Part shown: piece after piece, positions 48,801-61,498 of the stretch
How positions within the stretch are numbered: position 1 is the stretch's first letter
How the letters are laid out: each line of letters opens with the position of its first letter
Origin: Climacium dendroides
Taxonomy: Eukaryota; Streptophyta; Bryopsida; Hypnales; Climaciaceae
Direction: 5' to 3'
DNA: 64,000 bases
Assembly (NCBI GenBank): GCA_950106755.1
Contig: OX467084.1
Coordinates: forward strand, 35,653,213-35,717,212
Notes under the pieces: model-generated
Told to the model about the DNA's origin: nothing
Database searches by the model: none
What the model saw: the letters and a program-made list of their open reading frames with translations, nothing else
Made by a program: the position numbers and the translations under genes

Positions 48801-51800
48801 ATATATCTGGGGTGCGCAAGGTTTGGAGTATTCAAGCGACGGAATTTTAACTTGTTTTTGGGTGTGCTATTAAAGGGTTGATCGCTGAAGAGGGAACTGG
48901 TGTGTATGGTGGTTATCAAGGCCAAGCGAAGAATACTACCAGTGTTACTCCTGGCCTGGAAGTGGCGGTGGCAAACCTCCAAGATTATTGCAACGGTATA
49001 CTGTTATAGCTTATCTGACTCCGATTTAAATGACTTTACTGTGAACCTTATATGTCTTATTGTCCTACCCTTGAAATTTGGGCGGAATGCGCAGATTGAC
49101 TTTTTAATCTGATTGGTCATCTTATTTTTTTAGTTCGTATGTATTTATCCTAGTTTCCACTTTTTGTATTCAGATGTGGTTAGGTGTAATACTTTTGTGA
49201 CTCTGGTTGGCGCACTTGCATGTCCAGGACAAATTAAACGCGTACTAAGTATTGCTTACCCTGTAACAGAGCTCGAAAACCGACTCTTAGTGCGATTTGA
49301 TGCTGCCTCACAGAAGTGGGACCTTTCTACAATGGCCGAGTGTGCCAAGATTTTAAGTCAGGTGAGTATCTAGATGTTCATACAGATCGAATTTGTAACG
49401 AAGTGGCTTGGAATCCTATTCTATTTTATTGAAGCAGTCCACCTCTCTCTATAATTATTTTTTGTTGTGTTATGCTTACAGCCCTTGATTCTCTCTGTTT
49501 TTTGGTTGTTTTTAAACATGTAAGGTTCTGAATATGTTGTGGTACTTTCCTCCCCTCATCATGTTCTAATTTGGTACTTTGACGCAGTTCAACAGAGGAA
49601 CAAGTGCTATGCAGCGCTACGTAGCATCTCGACCAATGTTTATGGATTCGGATATTATGAACTTGGATGCACGCACTGTACGAAGTGAGTTTGGACCAGG
49701 GGGGTCGCCTAATCTTACCAAGGGTCTTCAAACCCTTTACAAAGAAATTACAGGTGTGTACTTTTCACTGTAACGTGAAATACAGGAAGGGTGTGTGAAG
49801 CCGTAGCATAATGTTCTTTCTTCTCTGAGAATGCATTAGGTGTCAACATTTATGTTATCGCGTAGCTTTTGGAAAATATCCCGTCGAAAAAGAGGGAAAA
49901 TATCGTCCCTTGTATAATCCTTTTTCATATATGAGTGTGCATTATCCCTGGCAATTGAATTGGCTAAGTTGCCATTTTGCAGAAACCGTTCGAAAAGAAG
50001 CTGCTACTGTAGCTGCCGTGTTTCCTTCTCCTGATGCTGTCATGGGTATTCTTGTTCAGGTCCGTGACTTAATCGATTTCTTACTAATTGGATTATGAAG
50101 TGGTGTATTGTGGTTAGCTAATTTACCGTGAATTCTATCTGTCCCGACTTCTCTTGGGTTCTCCTGACTCTTCGTTAGTGTTTGAGTTATATAATTCTTT
50201 TGTTTAGGTGTACATTCGGTTGATATATGTTTCAATACTGCAGAGAGTGATGGAACAAAGAGTGGATAATGTGCTTGTTACGTTGCTACCAAAATCGCCC
50301 CTCACCAATCCGATACCAATGGAAGATGGTGGGAATCAACAGGTGACTTATTAAGCTCCTCTCTTGAATCAATCCTACTTGGAATGGTGCTTATGAGGTT
50401 GTAATATGTCACAAGTTAATAATGTGAGGTGTTGAAACCATCATCTTATAGTTTATCTCATGATCGCTTCTGCTGCTTGTACAGTACCTACGAGTGCTTG
50501 CTGGATCTTACGAGAAGACGCAAGAGCTCGCCAAAGAGCTTAATGCTATTGGGTGTGGAGATTTGGATGTAGAGGGTACAATTTTGGCACCATTTTATGA
50601 TTGATTTTGGTTCTTCATTTTGACATTAGATTTTATGAAACTCTAAAGGTCTTAAGGGACGTGAGCGTTGAAATATTTGGGTCAATAAGAAAATCTATAA
50701 AACTTAGACTTCTGTTTGTCCTTCTGTGTTCAGGTCTTGCAGAGTCCCTTTTCTCATCACACAGAGAGGACTATGTTGAAATCGAGGAAGCCTCACTCAC
50801 TCAGCTCTTTCAGTACAAGGTATTTGATTCTCATTGTGGAAATCTTCTTTTTGTAAGCGTATATGGATCAGACTTGTTCATAGTTGGTATAATATGAGTG
50901 CAAAGTAGGAAATTGCCAAATATCTCTGAGAAATGGAGCACTACTGAGATGGAGTAATTGTGTAATAGTATGGAGGATTTGTGAGTCGTTTTTGTCCTCT
51001 CGCTACTGGTATGAGACTACTCTGAACCAAACATTTTGTGCTGAGTAGATGGCTGAGTTGAAAGCTGGTGTTGGACAACCGTTTGATGCAACAACTCCAA
51101 GAGTGAACTCTCGAAGTTCTGGCAATACTTCTATCTCTGTATCTGTTGTTGGGGAATTTGTCCAGTGGAATGAAGAAGCTATAGCTCGCTGCACTATCCT
51201 AACTCCCCAGGTTCTCTATCTCCATCTTGTTTATATCTGTATCTCTGTTTCTCTTTAAAAAAAATTTGTTTCTATTACAAATTTGGTGGCAGATCGCACT
51301 ACTTTTAACTCGATTCTGGTGCTTATGATGTGTTCATATATATGTCTGCAGGCTACTTTGTTGGCAGCATATGTGAGGGCTATCTTTCTTTGCTTGCTTG
51401 ATCAGGTACTGAATGTCTTCAATTGTCTTTGCCCGCAAAATCTTTTCTGCTACTTGCTGTAAAACAAGGTAATATTTGGACCAATCATCCTGAACTTTGT
51501 TGCATGTTTCCAGGTCAGCCAGTACACCACAGAAGGTTTAGAGAGAGCCATGGATGCATTGAATGATGCAGCTCAGCAGCGCAACATGTACTCCATTGGC
51601 TCCACAGTTAGCCGTCGTGTGGCTGCTGCAGCTGCTACTGCGGTACGTCATTTGGAGTTTTGTTAAGTCTTTGCTGTTTCCTTCATATTCGTGACGCTTA
51701 TGTGTGCGTATTTGCAATACTAATCTAGGCGCTCTCATTGTTGGTCGTTAATGCCGCCCATTTTACGGTTTTAGTGTGTGGAATAATAATAGAAAATTGA

Positions 51801-54800
51801 ACTTCCTGCAGAATTCGGACAAGGCTCTCTTGTTTCTCAGTCAGGGTTAGTGTCAATCCTAAAATTAAGTATTTGTGCGGTCACAACGTACATATGAAGT
51901 TTTGGTAGTGATCCGTGCTCTGTTTCTATCTTCTCAATCTCTCTGATATATGAGCTTCTGTATTGGAAGTTTTGGTCGTCTCACTGCACAATCGGACATG
52001 ACTAGGGCGTTTAGGGTGAATTTAGACGCCTTTAGACCAGATACCCTTTGGAACACTCAACGAACAATCGCAGTTTTAGCTAATCGGAAGCAGTAGCTGT
52101 ATGGGTATTTTCAATCGAAAACATCTCGGAAAAGGCCATCCACTTTTGAAATCATCATTGATTATGTCACATCTAATTTGGGGGGCATTCTCAATGACCC
52201 TTCGGGTCGGGTCGGCACTTAGGGTGAAAGTCTAAACGGTAATTATTATGAGGAACTTCAACATCAACCTAATCCTAGTTTGTCCACGTCCTAAATGCGA
52301 AGCAGTTTAAATATCTAATATTTTCTTTCAATGTTTTATTTGCTTGATGAGTTACAGAGCTGCTCCTTGTTCCTGGGTTTAATCTGACTACTCGTGATAC
52401 CGATGAATGAACATTTCACTTCCTTTACTTTGGCAATTTAGTTCTAAGTGCTTAAAATTTCCTTTGCGGTGTCCCTTTTGATTCCTGCAGGCAGAGGCTG
52501 CAGCTGCTGCAGGGGAAAGAGCTGTTCGTGGATTTATGGTGGCTGTTCAGAGAGCAACTTCTAATGTTGCTCTCGTTCAACAAGTAAGCTACTTGTATGC
52601 ATGATTTTTTTATTTTTTGCGAGTTAGTCGTCAGTAGTGACCTCTGCATTTGCTCTGGATTGTGAATCATTTTAAGTGAGACTTGGCAGTAAGTGGTTTT
52701 GCTGCGTTGAATATCTGAGGTGATTAACCTAAATGCCCGAGACCTTTTTTGAGCTTCTTGGAATTTGCTCTAATTTGAATAAAATGCCAACATTTTGATA
52801 AGTTTTATCAATTTTATTTGAATTGTAACCGTACAAATTATAAGTAAACATGTTGTAGATCACATAGGAAAAGAAACTACAACAATATCACTTATTGATT
52901 GAATGATTATAATGTTTGATCACAAGGGTGTTAAAACTGTGAGTGATTTAAAGTCTTTCAATCCTCTTCACATATCTATTCTAAAAAATTGGTCACCAAG
53001 AAAAAAAGAGGTTAACATGCATAACCCCAATTAATTTATGGCTTCTCATAATCTACTCTACAATTTTTTTAAATGAATTTATAATGTGATTTTTTCTCCA
53101 AGATCTATTTTTTAGTGTATTTGGGGCTCATTACCAAGAATCCTCAACACTAGAAAATCAAGATTTGCAATGGACACCCTTCACAAAATTTTGAATAGAA
53201 AAATCATAATCATTCATTTTCAAAATTGAATTTTAGATGCTAAAACTAGACTTCAAAAAGAATTTTCAAAAATATAAACTACTAAAAATAGCAACTTCGT
53301 CAGGTTTTATTTAACTTAAAAGTAATGTCAACACCAGAATTTGGTTCCCCAAGCATTTAGGGGTTCAGCAATATACTTACAGCATTTGGAGCTGGTGTTC
53401 AGTTTGCTTGAATCTAGGTGGAGTTGACCAATTTGAATAGCAGTGGATTTTTTGAAGAAACAACTTAACCAAATCATTTATATCCGTTTCCGATTGGGTG
53501 ACGATTATTTGTTTTGAACAGCATTTCGTCAATTCAGTTGCTCGGTTGCTTCTGCCGGTGGATGGAGCCCATGCTTCATGTTGTGAGGAGATGGCTACAG
53601 CAATGGCCAACTCTGAGGCTTCTGCGTTGAAAGGTCTTCAGATTTGCATTGACACGATCATGGCTGAGGTGCGATGCATTTTTAAGTTGTAAATGTTCTC
53701 TTTCTAATATTTCCTAGTTATTGTTTTTCATCGTTAGCCTACAGTGTTATCGGAAGGAAGTACTTGATAACTTATGACCGAGTCTTGGGTCTCTTGACTC
53801 ATAGCTGTGCACTATTTGTTTTTGAGGGTGCAAGGTCTTGAGCTGTGTGGGGAAAATGGGTGTGTAGGTGGAGCGTCTACTAGCTGCGGAGCAGAAGGCA
53901 ATCGACTATAAACCAGCAGACGACGGAAACGCACCTGACCACCGCCCTACGAATGCCTGTACCAAGTCAGTGGCTAGTTTTCTCTTTTTCTTGATGGGAT
54001 CGCTTTGATAACACTTTCGATATCAGAGTTCTTCGCAGGGGTATTGTAGTGTAGCTCCCAATCCCGTAGGGCTATTTGGGCAGAGTTTACATAGTGAACT
54101 AAAAGGATTATCTTTTCTCAGAGTCACTGCATATTTGGAACATATGCTTGAAGCTGCCTATGGAGCGCTGGAAGGCCTGAATAAGCAAGCATTCATGACT
54201 GAACTGGTAAATTCTCATTACATTTAGGCCATGTAGAATAAGCTCATCAAGTTACTGGACATTATGGACGACATCAATCTTTATTTGATAACTTGCTAAC
54301 TTGTTTTCAAGGTCCAAACTAAGTGCAGACTATGGTTCTCGTATGGCTGACAATAGAATGGTCAAGAGGAAAGTTGAGATGGAAGCAATTTTTAATTAGT
54401 GGTCAGTAACCAAATACGCAAGTGTTTATAATTCCAGATTGTGGTCTAGTGTTGAGATTGGCCTAACAGCTCTAAGTGCGTGCTTGTTTTATGGGTGTAT
54501 GAGTTGCGATCTGTGCCTTACAAACTTCATTTAACATGGCAGGGTAATCGTCTTTACAAGGGTTTACTCGTCCATTGGCAACGGTTTACCTTTAGTGCCA
54601 GGTGCCTATTTATAACTGTTTTCATTGCCATTATATGTGCTTCAGAATTGGGGCATACAAGCTGAATTGTTTCTTTTATTGGTCCTCCTGTTATTTGTGT
54701 GGTGGTGTTGATCTGCCACAATACTTTTTGGATATTATGACTGTAGACTGCATTTTCACTCTCGTTCTGATTATTGCAATGTTCTTTGCGTGCAGTGGAG

Positions 54801-55539
54801 GGCTTCGTCTCAAGCGTGATGTATCCGAATACGCGGAGTTTGTACGAAGTTTCAAAGCTCCTGCAGTTGATGAAAAGTTTGAGTTGCTTGGGACGTAAGT
54901 ATCATATACCTCCCCCCATACCTGATTTTCTTGGGAAAACTATTTCTCTCCGCGGTTATAATGAATTTGTTAAAATTCTCGAATTGTGGCTACAGAACTA
55001 GTAATTGACCACGATATTAATTAAGTTTATTTTGGGTTACGTTACAGTTTCCTTATTATTCTCTATACTAGTTAATCCTTTGAAGAGGCAATCGAGTTCA
55101 GTATTGGGATTTCTATAGTGATAAATTCTTCCAAAGATGAAATGGTGTCTAATGGACACTTTATGTTTGGTTTGTGGGGCAAGCTCTATCTGATTTCTAA
55201 TTTGCTAATGTCTTGAACTGGTCGCAGGCTGGTCAATGTATTCATCGTGGCCCCTGATAGCTTACCAACTTTGGTTGACAGCAGTTTAAAACAAGCTAGA
55301 ACAGAAGCAATGAGGTATTTCATTCAACCCTGCAGAATACCGTGATTAGACTGCTTCATTTTTGACAGCGTTCAGTGATTTTTCAAGTTGTGTCATACTT
55401 ATTTGTTCTCTCATTTCTCATCATTCCGTATTGAGTATGTTTCTCACTACTTTCTGAATCCCAATGTAGGTTCATTGAGCTGCGGGAGGATTACAGGTCA
55501 GCAAAAATTGCAAGTAGGCTTACTGCTTTAGCGCATTGA
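45864..55539 (+). CDS. SEC10: Exocyst complex component SEC10 (EXOC5), 25 coding exons
   Basis: Exons: 45864-45869, 46015-46119, 46495-46728, 46909-46983, 47267-47368, 47810-47860, 48278-48383, 48876-48995, 49270-49361, 49588-49753, 49983-50059, 50244-50342, 50485-50575, 50734-50819, 51049-51210, 51352-51405, 51514-51642, 52491-52583, 53522-53668, 53868-53965, 54122-54206, 54543-54601, 54796-54894, 55228-55314, 55470-55539. The product is 830 aa, close to plant SEC10. Family blocks follow in order: FSFDDFF, GLFESFSRLDSRISGVGQTA, the YLMEFNGSPGDLMELSALF block, SQFNRGTSAMQRYV, TVRKEAATVAAVFPSP, RLLLPVDGAHASCCEEM, KQAFMTEL, SGGLRLKRDVSEY and VNVFIVAPDSLPTL. SEC10 is one of eight exocyst subunits that tether secretory vesicles to the plasma membrane; it is a helical-rod CATCHR protein. 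Only ATG-AGG is coding in exon 1. Introns 5, 6 and 18 hold repeat elements. All junctions are GT/AG and in phase. Confidence 0.93.
47437..47621. repeat. Palindromic insertion in SEC10 intron 5
   Basis: AATCTTCAATTAAATCGGGC at 47,437 is mirrored by GCTTGATTTGATTGAAGATT ending at about 47,620. The next blocks inward (ATAGAACAGGAGTGAT and ATCACTT... TTGTTCTAT) also pair. This 185-bp palindrome has the form of a small foldback MITE and lies wholly inside the intron. Confidence 0.65.
47981..48114. mobile_element. TTAA-flanked MITE in SEC10 intron 6 (copy 3)
   Basis: TTAA-CCCCTTCGTGCC at the left mirrors GGCACCTAGGGG-TTAA at the right. The element is 134 bp and holds a direct repeat AATCCCTCTTTGG inside. 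It is the smallest member of the TTAA/CCC set. Just left of it, GCAAGTTTG-GA-CAAACTTGC (47,951-47,970) is a perfect hairpin. Confidence 0.7.
48688..48771 (+). other. Candidate in-frame cassette exon in SEC10 intron 7
   Basis: These 84 bases are open in the SEC10 frame, preceded by TTGACAG and followed by GTAGTT, and have phase 1 on both sides. Inclusion would add 28 residues. Skipping gives AQKLRLIAEEG, which matches the AQKLRSFAEE of Arabidopsis SEC10 better, so I left it out of the main model. Confidence 0.4.
52724..53366 (+). mobile_element. 0.65-kb TTAA-family element in SEC10 intron 18 (copy 4)
   Basis: TTAACCTAAATGCCC at the left and GCATTTAGGGGTTCA at the right are the slightly eroded inverted ends. 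The body is collinear with 22,385-23,043 in the same orientation, and with 61,499-62,152 inverted. It occupies most of the intron (52,584-53,521) between exons encoding VQQ and HFVNSVARLLLP. Both splice sites remain canonical. Confidence 0.8.
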
Positions 55540-56088
55540 ACATTTTCTGTTTACATTATGATGATCTACAAAAACATATTTGTACTTTTTGTCTTGGGAA
55601 TCGTGCCAAATTTCATTTTTTTTGTGTTTGTAGTGAGTTTACTACTTCGTCCGAGAAGACTTGAATCTCTATCGTACTTGCGTTGTGTCACAAAGATTGT
55701 GGAAAGAGTAGGTTATGAGGTTTTGCCTTTGTGTCGGTAATATTCTGCCTTCTCTAACGACAAGAATATCAATGCATTTCAAGGCAAATAATGTAAACCG
55801 AATTTCAGTGAAGGTGGATATCATGAAATCTACAACTGTTTTTATTGAGAGCACTGTTACACTTCCCTTCATTGGTCATCCTCATAGAGCAGGGAAGTTC
55901 AAACGGTCAAATAGTCAACAATATTTTGCTAGTAATAGGATGCTTGGATCCGCATCCTGGGTTTTTTTGGCCAGTGGAGGGTATGTCAATCAATTTCGAA
56001 TATGTATGCCATGAGGGATGGAAGACCGTGATGGTGTATTTAATAAGAGTATAGGAGTTGCCACCTCACTTCATTACAACTGTGATTA
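55540..56088 (+). other. SEC10 3' flank
   Basis: This is probably 3' UTR and flank. Frames at 55,558-56,054 stay open by chance on both strands and show no family features. Confidence 0.45.
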
Positions 56089-57539
56089 TGGACTAGATAA
56101 TGCTGGAGAGCCAGGAGGCTCAAGAGCATTATGTGACATAATGTCAAGTCTAATAGTTCATCACAAACATATGTATTTTTTTTTTTTTTCAAATCTAAGG
56201 GTCTAGAAAAAAAGGACTGCATTATGATTTATAAAGCTTTTCTAGCTATCCAATGGAATGGTGACAAATTTGCCTTGAAAATTGAACTTGGCATTATGTC
56301 TTCAAGCACTTTAACCCTAGAAGGCCCAAGGCCATTTTGGGTATGAAAACATCCTTGTTTTTCAAGCCTTATAAGTCTATATCTTGCTAAGGTATGAAAA
56401 TCTGAACTGTACAATCTTGTAGTGTACATATTGTAGATGATGTGGATCAAATTTGGAGTCATTTGATCACACGGATTGAAAGATTATATTGAAAGATTAT
56501 AATGTTTTAGTGTTGAAAAAAGATGTTGAAATTTTCCTAAAAACACATTTGGAGGTGAAATTTGATTTCTAAACCTACTCACATGAAAAAATTTTAAACT
56601 AAAATGTGCTTTGAAATCAACAAACAAAGTCATTGGTGGAAAAAGAATTCATGAAAGTGACTCATTGTGTTTGCAAAATGACTTTGAAATGTCAAAAAAA
56701 TACCCCAAAAGGGTGCAAAAAACACATCTAAGGCTGAACCTACTTCTACTAAAATGCTTCTTAGTCACTCGTTACTTCTTTGATTAACACAAAATAATAG
56801 CCACACAAACTAGGCAAGTATGTGCAACTTTCCCAAAAAAGAGTTTTGAAAATGGACACAGTATGAAGAAGTAACAAGCCGCCGAAGTGCATACTATCTA
56901 AAAAATGTTAGGGTTTTGAACTTCGAATTGCTTCCAAGCATTCAAAACAACTTGGATTGCTATGAAAATTTTACCACAATAACTAGACTTCTAGAGGAAC
57001 AAAATCCAACAAATTTGATTGAAAACAAACATTGGATGAAAGAGATACAGGCCTTCAAAGTTGCAGCCATGACAATCCAGTGTGTTGAACTCAAACTGAA
57101 CCTGTGAACTTTGAATGGCTTTCACAAACTCAATTCGTCTTGTATTGATCTGAAAATTCTACTACACAAACTAGACTAGTATGCACAACTTTTCCAACAA
57201 GTTTTACTAAATTTGGTCATTGGATGCAAAAGTTACAGCACTTTGAATTGTACTTCCAAACTATGAACGGCCAGGATCTGTCCCCTTGGGCGGTCTAGGG
57301 TTAACCTTGTAAGGATGTTGTGGACCTTAATCTATATTCCAAGTATGGTTCTCAAACAAATTTGTCACCATTCCATTGGATAGTTAGAGAAGTGAGATAA
57401 CTCACATCATAGATCCCCTTTATACACCCTTAGATTTGTGAAAAGTATAAATATGGACATTTGTGATGAACAATTAGATTTGGCATTATATCCCAAAATA
57501 CTCATGAGCTTCCCCGTAGTTGAGCATCAACTAGTCCAT
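56089..57539. repeat. Long inverted repeat with an inserted TTAA element
   Basis: The left arm (56,089-56,310) is the imperfect reverse complement of the right arm (57,305-57,539). Pairs include TATGGACTAG at the outer tips, TTCATCACAAA, CAAATCTAAGGGT and ATCCAATGGAATGGTGACAA. The arms are about 220-235 bp. The middle is the TTAA-flanked element described separately, so two events appear nested. Confidence 0.75.
56311..57304. mobile_element. TTAA-flanked element with CCCTAGA ends (copy 5)
   Basis: The left end reads TTAA-CCCTAGAAGGCCCAAGG and the right end CCTTGGGCGGTCTAGGG-TTAA, an inverted pair with intact TTAA on both sides. The first bases CCCTAGA equal those known for the animal piggyBac terminal repeat. 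Inside are two diverged direct copies of a stretch around AACTAGACT and ATTGGATG (56,955-57,060 and 57,150-57,245). No transposase is visible in 990 bp. Confidence 0.75.
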
Positions 57540-58950
57540 AAATATTGCCAAGGATGCAAAATGTCCTTTGGATGACTTTCAAATTGTAGGATGTAAAAAA
57601 AATGTTTTTTCATCCAATTATTTTTATTGATATTAGTTGAGTACATTTTTAAAGAATAATATTGCAAATTTTTTCATTATAGTATTGTTGACTTTTCTAA
57701 AGAAGATATTTAATCCATTTATCACTCTTGTTATTAATTCTTGTTATTAACTCTTGTGTGAATTTTGAGTTCAACTTATGAAATAAAGCTTTCTACTCTA
57801 ATTGTAAATTTCAACATTATATAGTATAACTATGATAAGTTGATTTTCTAATTTTAGAGTGGCACAATAATTTTGTATTATATCATGTTGTTATACACTA
57901 TGATATTCATTTATGGTGAAAATTTCATATCTTTTTAGTATATTTTGTACTTCATAGTTGATAAACATTTTTTTCATTTTTTCCTTTAAAATTCACAATA
58001 ATCTCAAATTTTATGACTTATATTAGACATGTGATACCATCTCTGAAAAATAGATATAAAAAACTTCATTCATATCTAGTTGTAAAATAGCAATTAACGT
58101 AGTAATAGATAGTGAGGTTTGAAGTCAATGGTTATGGGCCATCCTTTTAGGATTAAAAGTCCAATGGATGATTCCACTACAGGAACAAAGAATGCATCTA
58201 TCGGTTCATTAATTAGAGTATTTTGGTGATAGGGGGTGTGTCTTTTCCAAAATTAACTCTACACCATATAACAATGTTCTAGTCTAAAACTTTCTAATCA
58301 ATGACTTTCCAAATTACCGTAGAAATTAAGAATGCACCTATTGGTTCAAATTCCATATTATTTTTTAGTGACTACCTTGATCATAGGTTAGAATCGTTTT
58401 AGAGGTAAAGTACCATAGGGCCACAAAATGGCACTTGGATGATTTCTAATGAGTAAAATATGATGAAGAATTTTGCAACAATTCTAAAACTACTAGGGTT
58501 CTTGAAATGTGTTTCCATGCGGTGTTGGTCAAAATTCCCTCATTGCAGTATTATTGACTTTTCTATCAAAAAAAATGCTACAAAAAAGACAATAAAAGAT
58601 ACTTTTGCAATGTAAATTGGCAATTTGTATCTTCCTTCTTTAAATTTAAATTTTAGCTAAAACAACTATCTATTTTGAATTTGAGCTTAGCTAATGAAAT
58701 GAATCTACTTTTTCCTATAACTTAAAATTTTGAAATAATTATAAAATTAAACTATCTAAACTTTGAACCTATAACCATAATATACTAATTTTCTAGAATA
58801 GCAGAAAATTTGGATTGCATCATGATGTTCCGCACTATAATTTATTCACGTGATGAAAATCTTATAATTTTCAAACATATATTGTATTTGATATGAATTT
58901 TCTTCACTCTTACTTGAAAGAATCATTGTAATTTGAAATTTTCACAAAGA
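57540..58950 (+). repeat. Diverged direct duplication, unit about 880 bp
   Basis: The segment from 57,550 (GGATGCAAAATGTCCTTTGG, TATAGTATTGTTGACTTTTC, TTCAACTTATGAAAT, ATATCATGTTGTTATACACT) recurs from 58,430 in the same order (GGGCCACAAAATGGCACTTG, GCAGTATTATTGACTTTTC, TTAGCTAATGAAAT, GCATCATGATGTTCCGCACT). The copies are strongly diverged. No gene is supported. Confidence 0.6.
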
Positions 58951-59942
58951 AAATGAAAACATCCATCATTGAGTCCCAAAAAGTATGGATGTTTTGAGTG
59001 AAAATCATTCTCGTTCATTTATTCTATCTACAAATTTTCTATAAGCTTGTTGTATAATATTTGATTCTTTACATGGACAACAATGTATTGTACATCTGTA
59101 TGAGCATCCTTATAGAGATCAGATTCTAACCTAATATTTATTCAATTTTCATAATCATTCAATCCCATTCCTAAACTAATTTATTAATGTCCAATAATAG
59201 ATGCATTCTAGTTTTATTATTGAGGACTTTTTTAATGACAATATTGAATAACAAATAATTCTAAAATTGGTTTGTTTTAGAAGAACTAAAAACACATACA
59301 TTTTTTAGATTTGGAAACTATAAATGCAATTTGGAAAAACATACATATAAAGGTATAAGCAAATGTAAGAAGTGAATGCAATTTGTTTGAGAACATTTCA
59401 AAGAGTCTTAGTAAAGACTAAGTCTTCAACTTCTATTGGTTGTTAAAAGAACTCTTCAATTCCCTTTGGTTGCTTATAATTTATCTGTGTTGATTTTCAA
59501 AATCTACCTAGCTAATTCCAATAGCTACTTTTTTGGCCCCTCTATGAGTTCTCATCGAATAATATATTTAGTAAAAAGACATGCAATGAGGAAATGATCA
59601 CTCTTATAAATTGGTCAAACTTCATATCCTATTATACATGTATATAGTATTTTATGATGAAACACACAACCGATTTGCAATATTCATGCACTTTCCTAAT
59701 CACAACTCATTACCAATACTTTTCACCTCTAGATGCAATGTCTCTTTGCTTTTTTACTTTATAAACTTGTTATAAGGTAATTACATTTAGAATCATTTGC
59801 ATAAATAAATAGGTATAATTTCTATTCTTAAATTATTACAAATGTTATTAAATATATTTTTGAGTAATTTAAAGAAGACTAGTGTGCCCTTTGCTATTGC
59901 TATGACATAATAAAAGTGAAGCAAAAATTAATTTCTAATTTT
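58951..59942. other. AT-rich intergenic DNA
   Basis: Nothing is supported here beyond short AT-driven frames. Confidence 0.4.
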
Positions 59943-60870
59943 TTATCCCCTAAAGCCTTGAGGGTGTTTTTGTCAAAAAACACTTAGAACTATCACTTTT
60001 GCTACGTTCACCTAAGGAAACCAAAAAATATGTTTTATCAAAATCCAACTGAAGAATCTTGTACTTAACTTATTTGAGAACATGTGGTAAAAATTTCATT
60101 AAATTTGACCACATAGATTGCAAGATATTTGCATCCAAAGGGAAGAAAACAAGTTTTTTTGCAACTTGCTTGACTAGATTTTTTGGCTTTGAATCTTTTT
60201 TAACTAAAATTTTTTGCATTGTTAATTTTGATTTTCTAATATTTTATGTTGAAAATTTGAATTGAGAATCTAAGTAAATTTTTTTATTTTAAAAACACTT
60301 AATTTTCACTCATTAAAAAATTGTTAAATAGAAATAGGTTAAAGATTGAAGGAAAAACTAAATCATTAATAGTTTTAAGATAGAATTGATATACAATAAT
60401 CCCAATGGTGAGATTGTTCTAGAAAGAAAACCTAACCTTGTCTAAAATTCTTTTTTGGAAATTTGTAAAATTTGCATTTACAAATGAATCCTATAAGTTA
60501 TTTTTTCAAAAAGATGCTTAGATTGCCCAAAAAACTAAGATTATCCATAACTTTCTCATAACTAGTCCAATGGAATGAATCAAAGCTTCAAATGTAGACA
60601 AAAATATAAGGTTTTAGGAAAATAATAATAATAATTTTTTTTTTTAAATTGATTTTTTTGTGCTGCCCATTGACTTTTGTTTTTGGCTTATTGTGCCATA
60701 ACATGTTTTACCGGGTACTAATTGAAACAAAAATTATATTTTCACAAAATTCTCAACAAACTCCACAACCTCAAAAAAATCTCAAAAACATTCACTACAA
60801 ATTGAGACAATAGGAACCTATCCAAACCCAAATTGTCCCCCAAGGGGACAAATGGTCCTTTAGGGGTTAA
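59943..60870. mobile_element. TTAA-family element, inverted copy of 4.46-5.36 kb (copy 6)
   Basis: The right end GGTCCTTTAGGGG-TTAA (60,854-60,870), with the subterminal hairpin TTGTCCCCCAAGGGGACAA, is the reverse complement of the left end of copy 1. The left end is TTTTATCCCCTAAAGCC, in which the TTAA has decayed. Internal strings (CATAGATTGCAAGATATTTG; TTATCCATAACTTTCTCATAA) match copy 1 inverted. There is no ORF. Confidence 0.65.
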
Positions 60871-61498
60871 TTCATAAAAACTTTGAAATTCAATAACCTT
60901 CATACTATAGGTTCCAATGCTACAAACAAAGTCCACACACCCCTCTTGGTAGAGCTTTCCAATAGTCTTAAGAATGCAACATAGGGTTGTACAATTAAAG
61001 AGATTTCACCATAACAAAAAAAAAAACTCATTTATAGTATAGATTCCTAATTCTTAGCCAATAATGGGGGAAAACAAGGTAGATGAAAGATAATTGTTCA
61101 AAAAATTCCTAGATTGCATTTTAAGCATATTGGATGACTATAAAATTAAATTTTCAATGTATTGATGAAAGGTGTACTAAAATCAACCCCAAATTTTTAT
61201 GGTCTCATGTTGTAAAGTAGGTAGTACTAAAAACGACCAAGTTCTAAAAGTGTCTTTAAATGCAGAGGTATATTTTTCTTTCTTATATGCACTATCAATG
61301 TAAAAAATAGTATACCTTAGGAAGAAGACACTTTTAGTGACCACTCCATTTCAACTTCAAAAATTCATAACTATTTTCACAAAGGTCTAAAAAAACATGA
61401 AATGACTTCGATTAGATGCCAATTCCATTTTTCTTTGTACGAAAAATTACTAAGAAACATTTCAAGGAATTTAGCTTCCCCCAAAATGTGATTAGCTC

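Noticed and set aside
55558..56054. Overlapping frames after the SEC10 stop codon
   Set aside because: They look like chance frames in 3' flank and have no motif or splice support.
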